NCBI GenBank assembly: GCA_030633285.1
Contig: DAOVTC010000106.1
Coordinates: forward strand, 1 to 5,204
From: Flavobacteriaceae bacterium
GTDB taxonomy: Bacteria > Bacteroidota > Bacteroidia > Flavobacteriales > Flavobacteriaceae
Reading direction: 5' to 3'
DNA length: 5,204 nt
Shown: positions 1-5,204 of the stretch, piece after piece
How the letters are laid out: every line of letters begins with the position of its first letter
Numbering within the stretch: position 1 is the stretch's first letter
Notes under the pieces: model-generated
The model's database searches: none
Told to the model about the DNA's origin: nothing
The model's input: the letters and a program-made list of their open reading frames with translations, nothing else
Translations under genes and position numbers: made by a program

Positions 1-526
1 TATAACTAAGACTTGAATTTAATTGTTTTAAATTATTTGCTTTAGTTACTGTTATTCCAAAATCAATATCAATGGTCAATCTACTTAAAAAATTCTTACC
101 AATAGGTTCTAAGAATATTATATCCATTAAATCCTCTTCCTGTGAATTAATTCCGGAATCAAGTATAACTTTGCCCTTATTTTTTTTACTACTGTGTATA
201 GAACTAGTTATTCTGCTACCATCAGAAAATGAAATAATAAAAACTCTATCACTATAAATCTCATTTACTTTATTCCATTTAATTTTAAAATCCTTATCGC
301 TGTATTTTGTTTTAAAAGTAATGATACTTCTATCCATTCGTTTAAATTCACCAACAATAATATTGTTATTTACCAATACTAAAGTATCATGGAAATTGGT
401 TGTTTTTTTATATTTAATAAATTTTTTACGCTTTTTTATTTCTTTAGTCGATATGGAATCGTTTTGACCATAAATAAAACCTGTAACCAATAAAACAAGA
501 AGAAAAGAAAAGTATCGTTTTATCAT
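1..526 (-). CDS. DUF481 (YdiY-like) outer-membrane protein, N-terminal part
   Basis: This is a partial gene: the ATG is at 526-524 and the frame stays open for 175 codons to the window edge, so the C-terminus is missing. Residues 1-20 form a signal peptide (MIKR, a hydrophobic LLVLLV core, then a GFIYG-Q cleavage region), so the product is exported. Residues about 45-110 are a hydrophilic beta-rich region (DTLVLVNNNIIVGEF, then ITFKTKYSDKDFKIKW). Residues about 153-175 (IDIDFGITVTKANNLKQLNS) match the opening strand of the DUF481 barrel, whose family signature is a 'D-x-G-x-x-x-T-K-x-N' segment followed by further beta strands. DUF481 members are predicted outer-membrane beta-barrels, called salt-induced protein YdiY in enterobacteria; their function is not established. 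Full-length members in Bacteroidota are usually about 300 residues or more, so roughly half is probably missing. The gene diverges from the DUF2202 gene and seems to start its own transcript. Confidence 0.78.
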   Translation of the reverse strand, partial: MIKRYFSFLLVLLVTGFIYGQNDSISTKEIKKRKKFIKYKKTTNFHDTLVLVNNNIIVGEFKRMDRSIITFKTKYSDKDFKIKWNKVNEIYSDRVFIISFSDGSRITSSIHSSKKNKGKVILDSGINSQEEDLMDIIFLEPIGKNFLSRLTIDIDFGITVTKANNLKQLNSSLSY

Positions 527-550
527 GAAGTAAATTTTTAAATATTAAAG

Positions 551-558
551 CAAATATA
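551..558 (-). promoter_or_regulatory. Candidate -7 promoter element for the DUF481 gene
   Basis: On the minus strand this reads TATATTTG, a perfect match to the Bacteroidota -7 consensus TAnnTTTG. It lies 24 nt upstream of the ATG at 526, a normal leader length. No TTG or TTTG lies at the expected 17-23 nt upstream spacing, so only the -7 half is supported. The region is so AT-rich that chance matches are possible. Confidence 0.45.
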
Positions 559-643
559 AAGAATCAATAATTATTATAAAAAATATTTAATCAAACTATT
601 TAATCTTAAAGCATCAGACCAATTTATTAGAATCACATTAATT

Positions 644-671
644 TTTGTTGATCTAATCCTTAAGCAACAAA
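644..671. repeat. 7-bp inverted repeat in the divergent spacer
   Basis: TTTGTTG (644-650) and CAACAAA (665-671) are perfect reverse complements with a 14-nt loop. It lies 67 nt upstream of the DUF2202 start, in the spacer shared with the DUF481 gene. There is no T-tract after it, so it is not an obvious terminator; it could be an operator or a chance dyad. The rest of the 527-738 spacer shows only AT-rich sequence, with no RNA gene or clear second promoter that I can identify. Confidence 0.3.
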
Positions 672-738
672 TGTTACCATATTTTTAGAAAAAGGGTATG
701 ATTTTTGAAGTTTTGTATAAAATAAATTTTTAGAAATT

Positions 739-1344
739 ATGAAGAAATTAGCATTTTTTACTCTAGCAGTAATATTTACATTAACAAGTAGTTGCTCAGA
801 TGATACGGCAGATGAAATTCAAGTAGACACAATATCCCAACAAGAAAAAGATGATCTACTATTTATGAGAGAAGAAGAAAAATTGGCAAGAGATGTGTAT
901 TTATTTTCATATGACAAATATGGGGAAGCAATTTTTAATAATATTGCAAGAAGTGAACAACAGCACATGGACCAAATGTTAACATTAATAAACACTTATA
1001 AATTAAATGATCCTGCTTCATCAGATAGAGGAGTTTTTTCTAATCAAGTTCTTCAAGAACTATACAATGAATTAACAGCACAATCAAGTTCATCATTGGA
1101 TAATGCTCTTGTGGTTGGTGCAACAATTGAAGATTTAGATATAAAAGATTTAGATGAGGCTGAAGATAAAACAGATAAAGCTGACATATTAAATACATAT
1201 GATAAATTAAAATGTGGTTCAAGAAATCATTTAAGAAGTTATATAAGTAGATTAGAAGTTAGTGGTGTTATTTATATACCTCAATTTATTTCATTGGATG
1301 AATTTAATGAAATTATAAATAGTCAAAAAGAAAGCTGTAATTAG
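739..1344 (+). CDS. DUF2202 ferritin-like surface lipoprotein
   Basis: This encodes a 201-residue lipoprotein. The signal peptide (residues 1-18) ends LTSS before Cys19, the predicted lipidated residue. The next residues, S-D-D at 20-22 with further acidic residues at 25-26, resemble the flavobacterial lipoprotein export signal, so the protein probably faces the outside of the cell. Residues about 36-193 form a complete DUF2202 domain, a ferritin-like four-helix fold: MREEEKLARDVY (43-54), SEQQH (72-76), GVFSN (98-102), GATIEDLDIKDL (127-138), GSRNHLRSY (160-168) and a YIPQFIS tail motif. Candidate metal ligands are Glu47, Glu73, His76, Glu131 and His164, inferred from the spacing of E and ExxH motifs in two helical pairs. 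The biochemical role of DUF2202 is not established; metal or oxidative-stress handling is inferred from the fold. The gene stands alone, diverges from the DUF481 gene and converges with recG. The start is the only ATG before a convincing signal peptide. Confidence 0.9.
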   Translation: MKKLAFFTLAVIFTLTSSCSDDTADEIQVDTISQQEKDDLLFMREEEKLARDVYLFSYDKYGEAIFNNIARSEQQHMDQMLTLINTYKLNDPASSDRGVFSNQVLQELYNELTAQSSSSLDNALVVGATIEDLDIKDLDEAEDKTDKADILNTYDKLKCGSRNHLRSYISRLEVSGVIYIPQFISLDEFNEIINSQKESCN

Positions 1345-1371
1345 TAAAAAAAAACTTTTATTCAAAACAGA

Positions 1372-1400
1372 AGTTAAGTTTTACACTTAACTCTTTTTTT
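1372..1400 (+). terminator. Intrinsic terminator of the DUF2202 gene
   Basis: A 7-bp perfect stem, AGTTAAG (1372-1378) with CTTAACT (1386-1392), encloses a 7-nt loop and is followed by one C and seven Ts (1394-1400). It begins 27 nt after the DUF2202 stop and lies between that gene and the convergent recG stop. The stem has few G-C pairs but the T-tract is good on the plus strand. Read from the recG side there is no immediate long T run, so it is probably stronger in the plus direction, although the hairpin may also mark the recG 3' end. Confidence 0.7.
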
Positions 1401-1412
1401 GTAGGAAGATTT

Positions 1413-3509
1413 CTAACTAATATTTGCCCAAATAGCTCTGTTTTTTGTAATCATTTGATAGGTATACAAAATATTTTTATTTTCAGGTAGAGATAAATTA
1501 TTATCTTTATTTAACACCTCTATGGCAATATTTCTTGCTTTTTGTAATATTGCAGCATCTTTAACAATATCAGCAATTTTTAAATTTAAAACACCACTTT
1601 GCTGTGTTCCCATCAAATCACCTGGACCGCGAAGTTTTAAATCTACTTCGGAAATTTCAAAACCATCACTAGTTTTTACCATAGTATCTAAACGAGTTTT
1701 AGCATTATCAGATAATTTAAAACTCGACATTAATATACAATAACTTTGATCAGCTCCACGACCTACTCTTCCCCTTAATTGATGTAATTGTGAAAGTCCG
1801 AATCGCTCTGCACTTTCTACAATCATTACACTTGCGTTTGGTACATCTACCCCAACTTCTATCACAGTAGTTGCAACCATTATTTGCGTTTCACCATTTA
1901 CAAATCGTTGCATTTCAAATTCTTTATCTGCAGGTTTCATTTTCCCATGAACTATACTTATTTGATAATTTGGCAAAGGAAATTCTCTTACAATACTTTC
2001 ATAACCATCCATCAGGTCTTTATAATCCATTTTTTCAGATTCTTTTATCAATGGGTAAACAATATAAACCTGTCTTCCTTTGGCGATTTCATCCATTATA
2101 AATTTAAAAACACCTAATCTATTTTTATCATAACGGTGCAATGTTTTAATCAATTTTCTCCCAGGAGGCAATTCATCAATAACCGAAATATCTAAATCAC
2201 CATAAACACTCATAGCTAATGTTCTGGGTATTGGAGTTGCCGTCATAACTAAAATATGAGGTGGTAATATATTTTTCATCCACATTTTAGCTCTTTGTGC
2301 TACCCCAAATCTATGCTGCTCATCTATTATAACTAAACCCAAATTTTTAAATTTCACTTTATCTTCTAACAATGCATGTGTACCTATCAATATTTGCAAT
2401 TCACCACTTTCTAAATCTTTATGAATTACTTTTCTTTCAGCAGTTTTTGATGAACCTGTCAATAGTTTAACAGAAATTTTCATATCGTACAATAGTTCTT
2501 TTACTGCATTATAATGCTGCTTGGCTAATATTTCCGTAGGAGCTATAAACGCTACTTGAAATCCATTATCCAAAGCTATCAACATACTTAAAACAGCAAC
2601 TATAGTTTTACCGGAACCCACATCCCCTTGCAATAACCTATTCATTTGCACATTATTAGCTACATCTTTTCTGATTTCTTTTAAAACCTTTTTTTGAGCA
2701 TTTGTCAAATCAAATGGTAAATTATTATTATAAAAGTCATTAAAATAATCACCAATTTTTTCAAATGCATATCCTTTAATTTTACTTTTTCTGATTAATT
2801 TTTTTCGAATTAATTGTAATTGTATAAAAAATAATTCTTCAAATTTTAATCGTTGTTGTGCTTTTGTGAGCAATTGTTGATTTTTAGGAAAATGAATATT
2901 AAACATTGCTTCACTTTTACTTAGCAACTGTAATTGTTCAATAATTACATCTGATAGAGTTTCTTGAAAATCTCCTTTGATTTCTAAATATAAAGTTTGT
3001 ATTAATTTTTGCATTACCCTGTTGGAAATACCACTGTTACCCAATTTTTCTGTAGAAGGGTAAACAGGTTGCATCGCCGTCCGCAAACTTTTCTTATATT
3101 CACTAACCAATTCTATTTCAGGGTGAGGCATATTAAAATTTCTTCCAAATAAACTTACTTTTCCAAAAATTACATAAGGTGTATTAATTTTTATTGAATC
3201 TTTAATCCATTTTGCACCACGAAACCAAATCAATTCTAAACTACCTGTTTCATCTACAAAAGTGGCAATCAACCTACTTCCTCTTTTTTGTTGAATAGTT
3301 TTAAATGAAGTTATTTTACCTATAATCTGGACTTCTGAATTATTTGTTTGTAATTGGTTAATTTTAAAAAATTGAGTACGATCAATATATCTGTTCGGAA
3401 AAAAATTAGCCAAATCAGCATAAGAAAAAATACCCAATTCTTTACCTAATAATTTAGCTCTGGATGGACCAATACCTTTTAAATATGCTATGGAAGTCTG
3501 TAATTTAAT
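1413..3509 (-). CDS. recG: ATP-dependent DNA helicase RecG, probable AUU start
   Basis: RecG is a cytoplasmic double-stranded-DNA translocase that remodels stalled replication forks and branch-migrates Holliday junctions. Numbered from the proposed start at 3509, the protein is 698 residues, close to the family size (E. coli 693). The N-terminal YLKGIGPSRAKLLGKELG (9-26) and the FFPNRYIDRT segment precede the wedge/OB domain (about 60-135). Helicase motifs follow in order: Walker A GDVGSGKT (295-302), APTEILAKQH (323-332), DEQH box (396-399), TATPIPR (423-429), then in the second RecA-like lobe VHGKM, ATTVIEVGVDVP, QLRGRVGRG (577-585), and the C-terminal DLKLRGPGDLMGTQQSG region. All catalytic motifs are intact. 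The first conventional start would be TTG at 3437, which cuts off the conserved YLKGIGPSR segment; the frame is open back to the TAA at 3524-3522 and holds only AAG, AAA, TAT, AAA, ATT, AAA, TTA codons before the conserved part. The ATT at 3509-3507 fits family N-termini best. Nearby genes appear unrelated. Confidence 0.95.
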   Translation of the reverse strand: MKLQTSIAYLKGIGPSRAKLLGKELGIFSYADLANFFPNRYIDRTQFFKINQLQTNNSEVQIIGKITSFKTIQQKRGSRLIATFVDETGSLELIWFRGAKWIKDSIKINTPYVIFGKVSLFGRNFNMPHPEIELVSEYKKSLRTAMQPVYPSTEKLGNSGISNRVMQKLIQTLYLEIKGDFQETLSDVIIEQLQLLSKSEAMFNIHFPKNQQLLTKAQQRLKFEELFFIQLQLIRKKLIRKSKIKGYAFEKIGDYFNDFYNNNLPFDLTNAQKKVLKEIRKDVANNVQMNRLLQGDVGSGKTIVAVLSMLIALDNGFQVAFIAPTEILAKQHYNAVKELLYDMKISVKLLTGSSKTAERKVIHKDLESGELQILIGTHALLEDKVKFKNLGLVIIDEQHRFGVAQRAKMWMKNILPPHILVMTATPIPRTLAMSVYGDLDISVIDELPPGRKLIKTLHRYDKNRLGVFKFIMDEIAKGRQVYIVYPLIKESEKMDYKDLMDGYESIVREFPLPNYQISIVHGKMKPADKEFEMQRFVNGETQIMVATTVIEVGVDVPNASVMIVESAERFGLSQLHQLRGRVGRGADQSYCILMSSFKLSDNAKTRLDTMVKTSDGFEISEVDLKLRGPGDLMGTQQSGVLNLKIADIVKDAAILQKARNIAIEVLNKDNNLSLPENKNILYTYQMITKNRAIWANIS

Positions 3510-3532
3510 TTTATATTTCTTTTACTTATTTA

Positions 3533-3564
3533 CGAAGATATAAAAATGAAAAAACAATTACAAA
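3533..3564 (-). promoter_or_regulatory. Candidate recG promoter (TTTG - 20 nt - TATCTTCG)
   Basis: Read on the minus strand, TTTG (3564-3561) is followed after 20 nt by TATCTTCG (3540-3533), one mismatch from the Bacteroidota -7 consensus TAnnTTTG. The spacing is within the 17-23 nt range reported for Flavobacterium promoters. It places the transcript start a little upstream of the proposed AUU codon (23 nt from the -7 element), whereas the TTG at 3437 would be left with a leader of over 80 nt. This supports the longer RecG. Confidence 0.45.
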
Positions 3565-3612
3565 ACTGATGTTGTTTAAGATTGATTAAAACAATTCATT
3601 AACATTCAAACA

Positions 3613-3646
3613 TGATGAAAATCAATGTTTCTATTGATGAACATCA
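3613..3646. promoter_or_regulatory. Paired 12-bp dyads, operator-like
   Basis: TGATGAAAATCA (3613-3624) and TGATGAACATCA (3635-3646) agree at 11 of 12 positions and start 22 bp apart, about two helical turns. Each is itself a dyad (TGAT/ATCA; TGATG/CATCA). An overlapping ATCAAT-6 nt-ATTGAT inverted repeat (3621-3638) joins them. They sit in the spacer between recG and the WG-repeat gene, 61-94 nt upstream of the latter. Binding by a dimeric regulator is an inference from the symmetry and spacing; no regulator family is identifiable from the site. Confidence 0.35.
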
Positions 3647-3669
3647 TTCTATAAAATTCAAACAAACAG

Positions 3670-3686
3670 TATATTTATATTATTTG
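3670..3686 (+). promoter_or_regulatory. Weak -7 promoter candidates for the WG-repeat gene
   Basis: Two imperfect matches to TAnnTTTG lie here: TATATTTA at 3670-3677 (last base differs) and TATTATTTG at 3678-3686 (one extra base). They are 29 and 20 nt upstream of the ATG at 3707. No TTG at the right upstream spacing is visible. Transcription of the three downstream genes probably starts near here because there is no other upstream plus-strand gene. Confidence 0.25.
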
Positions 3687-3696
3687 AAAATTAAAT

Positions 3697-3709
3697 ATAT
3701 AATATTATG
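3697..3709 (+). other. Translation leader shared with the DUF2267 gene (copy 1)
   Basis: ATATAATATTATG, ending in the start codon of the WG-repeat gene, recurs exactly at 4326-4338 with the start codon of the DUF2267 gene. A related form, ATATAGTTATG, precedes the hydrolase start at 4800. There is no purine-rich Shine-Dalgarno core, as is usual in Bacteroidota, where A-rich upstream bases matter instead. The match supports these chosen starts. Confidence 0.5.
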
Positions 3710-4318
3710 AAAAATCTAGTAGTTTTAATTATTTGCTTAGTTATGCAGTTGTTTGGATATGCACAAATTATAGAAAAAGTTGATGATATTTCACCATTTT
3801 ATGAAGAATATTCAGCTATAAAAAAAGGTAATCAATGGGCCTTTATAAATAGTAAAGGTGAAAAGGTAATAGATTTTAGAGATGATCTGGTTTGCTGTAA
3901 ATATAAAACAGGAATTATTTCTGATACCTATCCGGTATTTAGTGAAGGAAGATGCTTAATTAGAAATTTAATTGACGGAGTATATTATTATGGATATATT
4001 GATAAAAATGGTAAAGAAATTATTGAACCTCAATATTTAAATGCTTCAAACTTTAAAGATGGCTATGCAATCGTAATAATTGTTGAAAAAGAAATTGTAG
4101 GTTTTAACAAAGTGTTAGGTAGAAATGTAGTTTCTAACACTTTGAAAGAATATATTATTGACACTTCTGGGAAAACTATAAAACTTTTAGATAATGCCAG
4201 AAATTATGTAAAATCAAAAAATAAAACGCCACCGATTTTTTATTCAAAATTTTTAGCACCACATTTAATTGCTGTAAAGACAACCGACGAACAAAAATGG
4301 AATATTTATAAGTTTTAA
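3707..4318 (+). CDS. Secreted WG-repeat protein
   Basis: This encodes a 203-residue protein with a signal peptide (residues 1-19: MKN, a LVVLIICLVMQLF core, then GYA-Q), so it is exported to the periplasm or beyond; there is no lipobox Cys after the core. The mature part carries WG (KWG-type) beta repeats: repeat 1 QWAFINSKGEKVI (43-55), repeat 2 YYGYIDKNGKEIIEPQY (94-110) with FKDGYAIV (116-123), and a degenerate repeat 3 KEYIIDTSGKTI (147-158). WG repeats are believed to be structural or binding modules; no enzyme activity is known. Residues about 126-146 (EKEIVGFNK to SNTL) interrupt the repeat pattern and are encoded over an 11-bp inverted repeat. The protein is short compared with many multi-repeat members. 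It is the first gene of a likely three-gene unit, 17 nt ahead of the DUF2267 gene. Its specific function is unknown. Confidence 0.8.
   Translation: MKNLVVLIICLVMQLFGYAQIIEKVDDISPFYEEYSAIKKGNQWAFINSKGEKVIDFRDDLVCCKYKTGIISDTYPVFSEGRCLIRNLIDGVYYYGYIDKNGKEIIEPQYLNASNFKDGYAIVIIVEKEIVGFNKVLGRNVVSNTLKEYIIDTSGKTIKLLDNARNYVKSKNKTPPIFYSKFLAPHLIAVKTTDEQKWNIYKF
4108..4144 (+). repeat. Perfect 11-bp inverted repeat inside the WG-repeat gene
   Basis: CAAAGTGTTAG (4108-4118) and CTAACACTTTG (4134-4144) are exact reverse complements around a 15-nt loop. Within it, AGAAA (4121-4125) and TTTCT (4131-4135) form a competing small dyad. No T-tract follows, so it is not a classical terminator. It may form an mRNA hairpin or be the trace of a small palindromic insertion. 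Confidence 0.6.
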
Positions 4319-4335
4319 TTTAAAAATATAATATT

Positions 4336-4782
4336 ATGGCACTTAATTTTAATCAATTTGCATCAGAGGCAAATACATTTCTGAAAGAATATACAAAAAA
4401 ATTGAATGTTGATGGTGACACCGATAAAGCTGGGCGCATTCTCTCTGCCATTTTACATGGATTGCGTGAAATAATTTCAATAGAAGAGTCTTTACAATTA
4501 ATTGCTCAATTTCCTATGTTTTTAAAAGCAGTTTACGTAAACAGATGGTCTTCAGGTAAAAAGAAAAGAATTAGAAATATGACGGAATTTATTGATTTGG
4601 TTAGAGAATTTAATGGAAACACATCCATTTATGATTTTGAATCTGACGAAATAGCAGAAAATTATATTCTTACAACATTTATTATGTTACGTAAATACGT
4701 TTCTTTAGGTGAATTGGAAGATATTAGAACTGAACTACCTAAAGATCTTAAATCTATGATTTATCATAATGTCATGTTCTAA
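4336..4782 (+). CDS. DUF2267 domain protein
   Basis: This encodes a 148-residue cytoplasmic protein without signal peptide or membrane segment. It is an all-helical DUF2267 protein built as two related halves. Half 1 (about 12-70) has FLKEYTKKLNV, then AGRILSAILHGLREIISIEESLQLIAQFPMFLKAVY as its helical core. Half 2 (about 83-143) has TEFIDLVREF, then the AENYILTTFIMLRKYVSLGELEDIRTELPKDLKSMIY core. The repeated theme is 'long helix - hydroxyl/acid loop - L-x-x-I-x-x-x-(F/L)P-x-x-L'. The function of DUF2267 is not established; members are often found near stress-related genes, including hydrolases of the type that follows here. Gaps to both neighbours are 17 nt, which suggests cotranscription. 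The ATG is preceded by the same ATATAATATT leader as the upstream gene, which supports this start. A stretch GKKKRIRN (74-81) forms a basic linker between the halves. Confidence 0.85.
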   Translation: MALNFNQFASEANTFLKEYTKKLNVDGDTDKAGRILSAILHGLREIISIEESLQLIAQFPMFLKAVYVNRWSSGKKKRIRNMTEFIDLVREFNGNTSIYDFESDEIAENYILTTFIMLRKYVSLGELEDIRTELPKDLKSMIYHNVMF

Positions 4783-4799
4783 ATTCAAAAAATATAGTT

Positions 4800-5204
4800 A
4801 TGAATATTACTGATACATACAAAGAGATAGAAATTCAAATAGATTTTATTAGTTTAAAAGGAAATTTAAGGTTAGTAAATAATAGCAAAGGAATTATATT
4901 ATTTTCACATGGTAGCGGTAGCAGCAGATTAAGTACTAGGAATAATTATGTTGCTGATTTACTATTTGAACAAGGGTTTTCAAGTTTGCTTTTTGACTTA
5001 CTAACAGAGCAAGAAGATTTAACCTACGAAAATCGGTTCAATATTGAACTTCTTACAAAACGGCTATTAAAAGTAACAAAGTGGATTAGTATATACAAGG
5101 ATACAAAGCATTTACCAATAGGATACTTTGGTTCGAGTACAGGTGCTGCTTCTGCTTTAAGTGCAGCAGCTCGATCAGACGAAAGGGTTAAAGCCATAGT
5201 TTCA
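4800..5204 (+). CDS. Alpha/beta hydrolase (dienelactone-hydrolase type), N-terminal part
   Basis: This partial gene begins at ATG 4800-4802, 17 nt after the DUF2267 stop, and stays open for 135 codons to the window edge. Visible alpha/beta-hydrolase landmarks are a strand then the oxyanion-hole motif LFSHGSGSS (34-42, His37-Gly38), a second strand LLFDLLT (63-69), and the nucleophile elbow YFGSSTGAA (109-117), in which the GxSxG motif places the catalytic Ser at 113. The Asp and His of the triad lie beyond the edge. The combination 'HGSGSSRLS..N', 'DLLT..E' and 'GYFGSSTGAAAAL' is typical of a subfamily annotated as dienelactone hydrolase, often fused or adjacent to a phosphoribosyltransferase domain in other bacteria. 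Its substrate is unknown. No signal peptide is present, so it acts in the cytoplasm. Members usually run to a little over 200 residues, so perhaps a third or more is missing. Confidence 0.85.
   Translation, partial: MNITDTYKEIEIQIDFISLKGNLRLVNNSKGIILFSHGSGSSRLSTRNNYVADLLFEQGFSSLLFDLLTEQEDLTYENRFNIELLTKRLLKVTKWISIYKDTKHLPIGYFGSSTGAASALSAAARSDERVKAIVS

Noticed and set aside
72..257. 61-codon plus-strand ORF at the left edge
   Set aside because: It lies antisense to the DUF481 gene, has no recognisable domain, and the minus-strand frame explains the region with a signal peptide and family signature.
527..738. Possible small RNA or riboswitch in the divergent spacer
   Set aside because: Only one 7-bp dyad and AT-rich sequence are visible; no conserved RNA motif can be recognised.
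1040..1222. 60-codon minus-strand ORF
   Set aside because: It is antisense to the well-supported DUF2202 gene and has low-complexity Leu/His/Tyr-rich composition typical of a shadow frame.
1522..1743. 73-codon plus-strand ORF within recG
   Set aside because: It is antisense to conserved RecG C-terminal motifs; no independent coding signal.
1871..2117. Two overlapping plus-strand ORFs of 76 and 77 codons
   Set aside because: Both are antisense to the second helicase lobe of RecG and overlap each other in different frames; Phe-rich shadow translations.
3435..3437. TTG as the start of recG
   Set aside because: It removes the conserved YLKGIGPSRAKLLGKE segment and leaves a long leader after the promoter candidate; the longer form is favoured.
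4108..4144. Intragenic hairpin as a transcription terminator
   Set aside because: No T-tract follows the second arm and the open reading frame continues through it.

Overview
The window is very AT-rich and gene-dense. It looks like a chromosomal stretch from a member of the Bacteroidota, probably Flavobacteriia or a close relative. The signs are A/T-rich leaders without Shine-Dalgarno sequences, one good TAnnTTTG-type -7 promoter element plus a near match, signal peptides ending in A-Q or G-Q, a lipoprotein with the flavobacterial S-D-D surface-export signature after its lipid-bearing Cys, and a RecG of Bacteroidota type. I see no rRNA, tRNA, CRISPR array, insertion sequence or phage gene.

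Layout from left to right. (1) At the left edge, on the minus strand, lies the first 175 residues of a secreted or outer-membrane DUF481 (YdiY-like) protein that runs off the window; it is too incomplete at the 3' end to appear as a closed ORF. (2) After a divergent AT-rich spacer comes a plus-strand DUF2202 ferritin-like lipoprotein. It ends at a hairpin/T-tract terminator that separates it from a convergent gene. (3) recG, the branch-migration helicase, fills 1413-3509 on the minus strand. Its conserved N-terminus extends 24 codons beyond the first conventional (TTG) start, and no ATG/GTG/TTG is available there, so an AUU start is the best candidate. (4) A second divergent spacer (3510-3706) holds a recG promoter candidate and a pair of near-identical 12-bp dyads spaced 22 bp apart. 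(5) Three plus-strand genes follow, separated by gaps of exactly 17 nt each: a secreted WG-repeat protein, a DUF2267 protein and the N-terminal 135 residues of an alpha/beta (dienelactone-type) hydrolase cut by the right edge.

Genes 3-5 look like one transcription unit. DUF2267 proteins and this hydrolase type recur in stress-associated gene neighbourhoods of other bacteria, so a small envelope/stress module is a reasonable inference, but the sequence does not prove a pathway. The DUF481, DUF2202 and recG genes appear to be independent units. The most useful items for a second look are the non-canonical recG start, the three-gene cluster, the paired dyads upstream of it, and a perfect 11-bp inverted repeat inside the WG-repeat gene.
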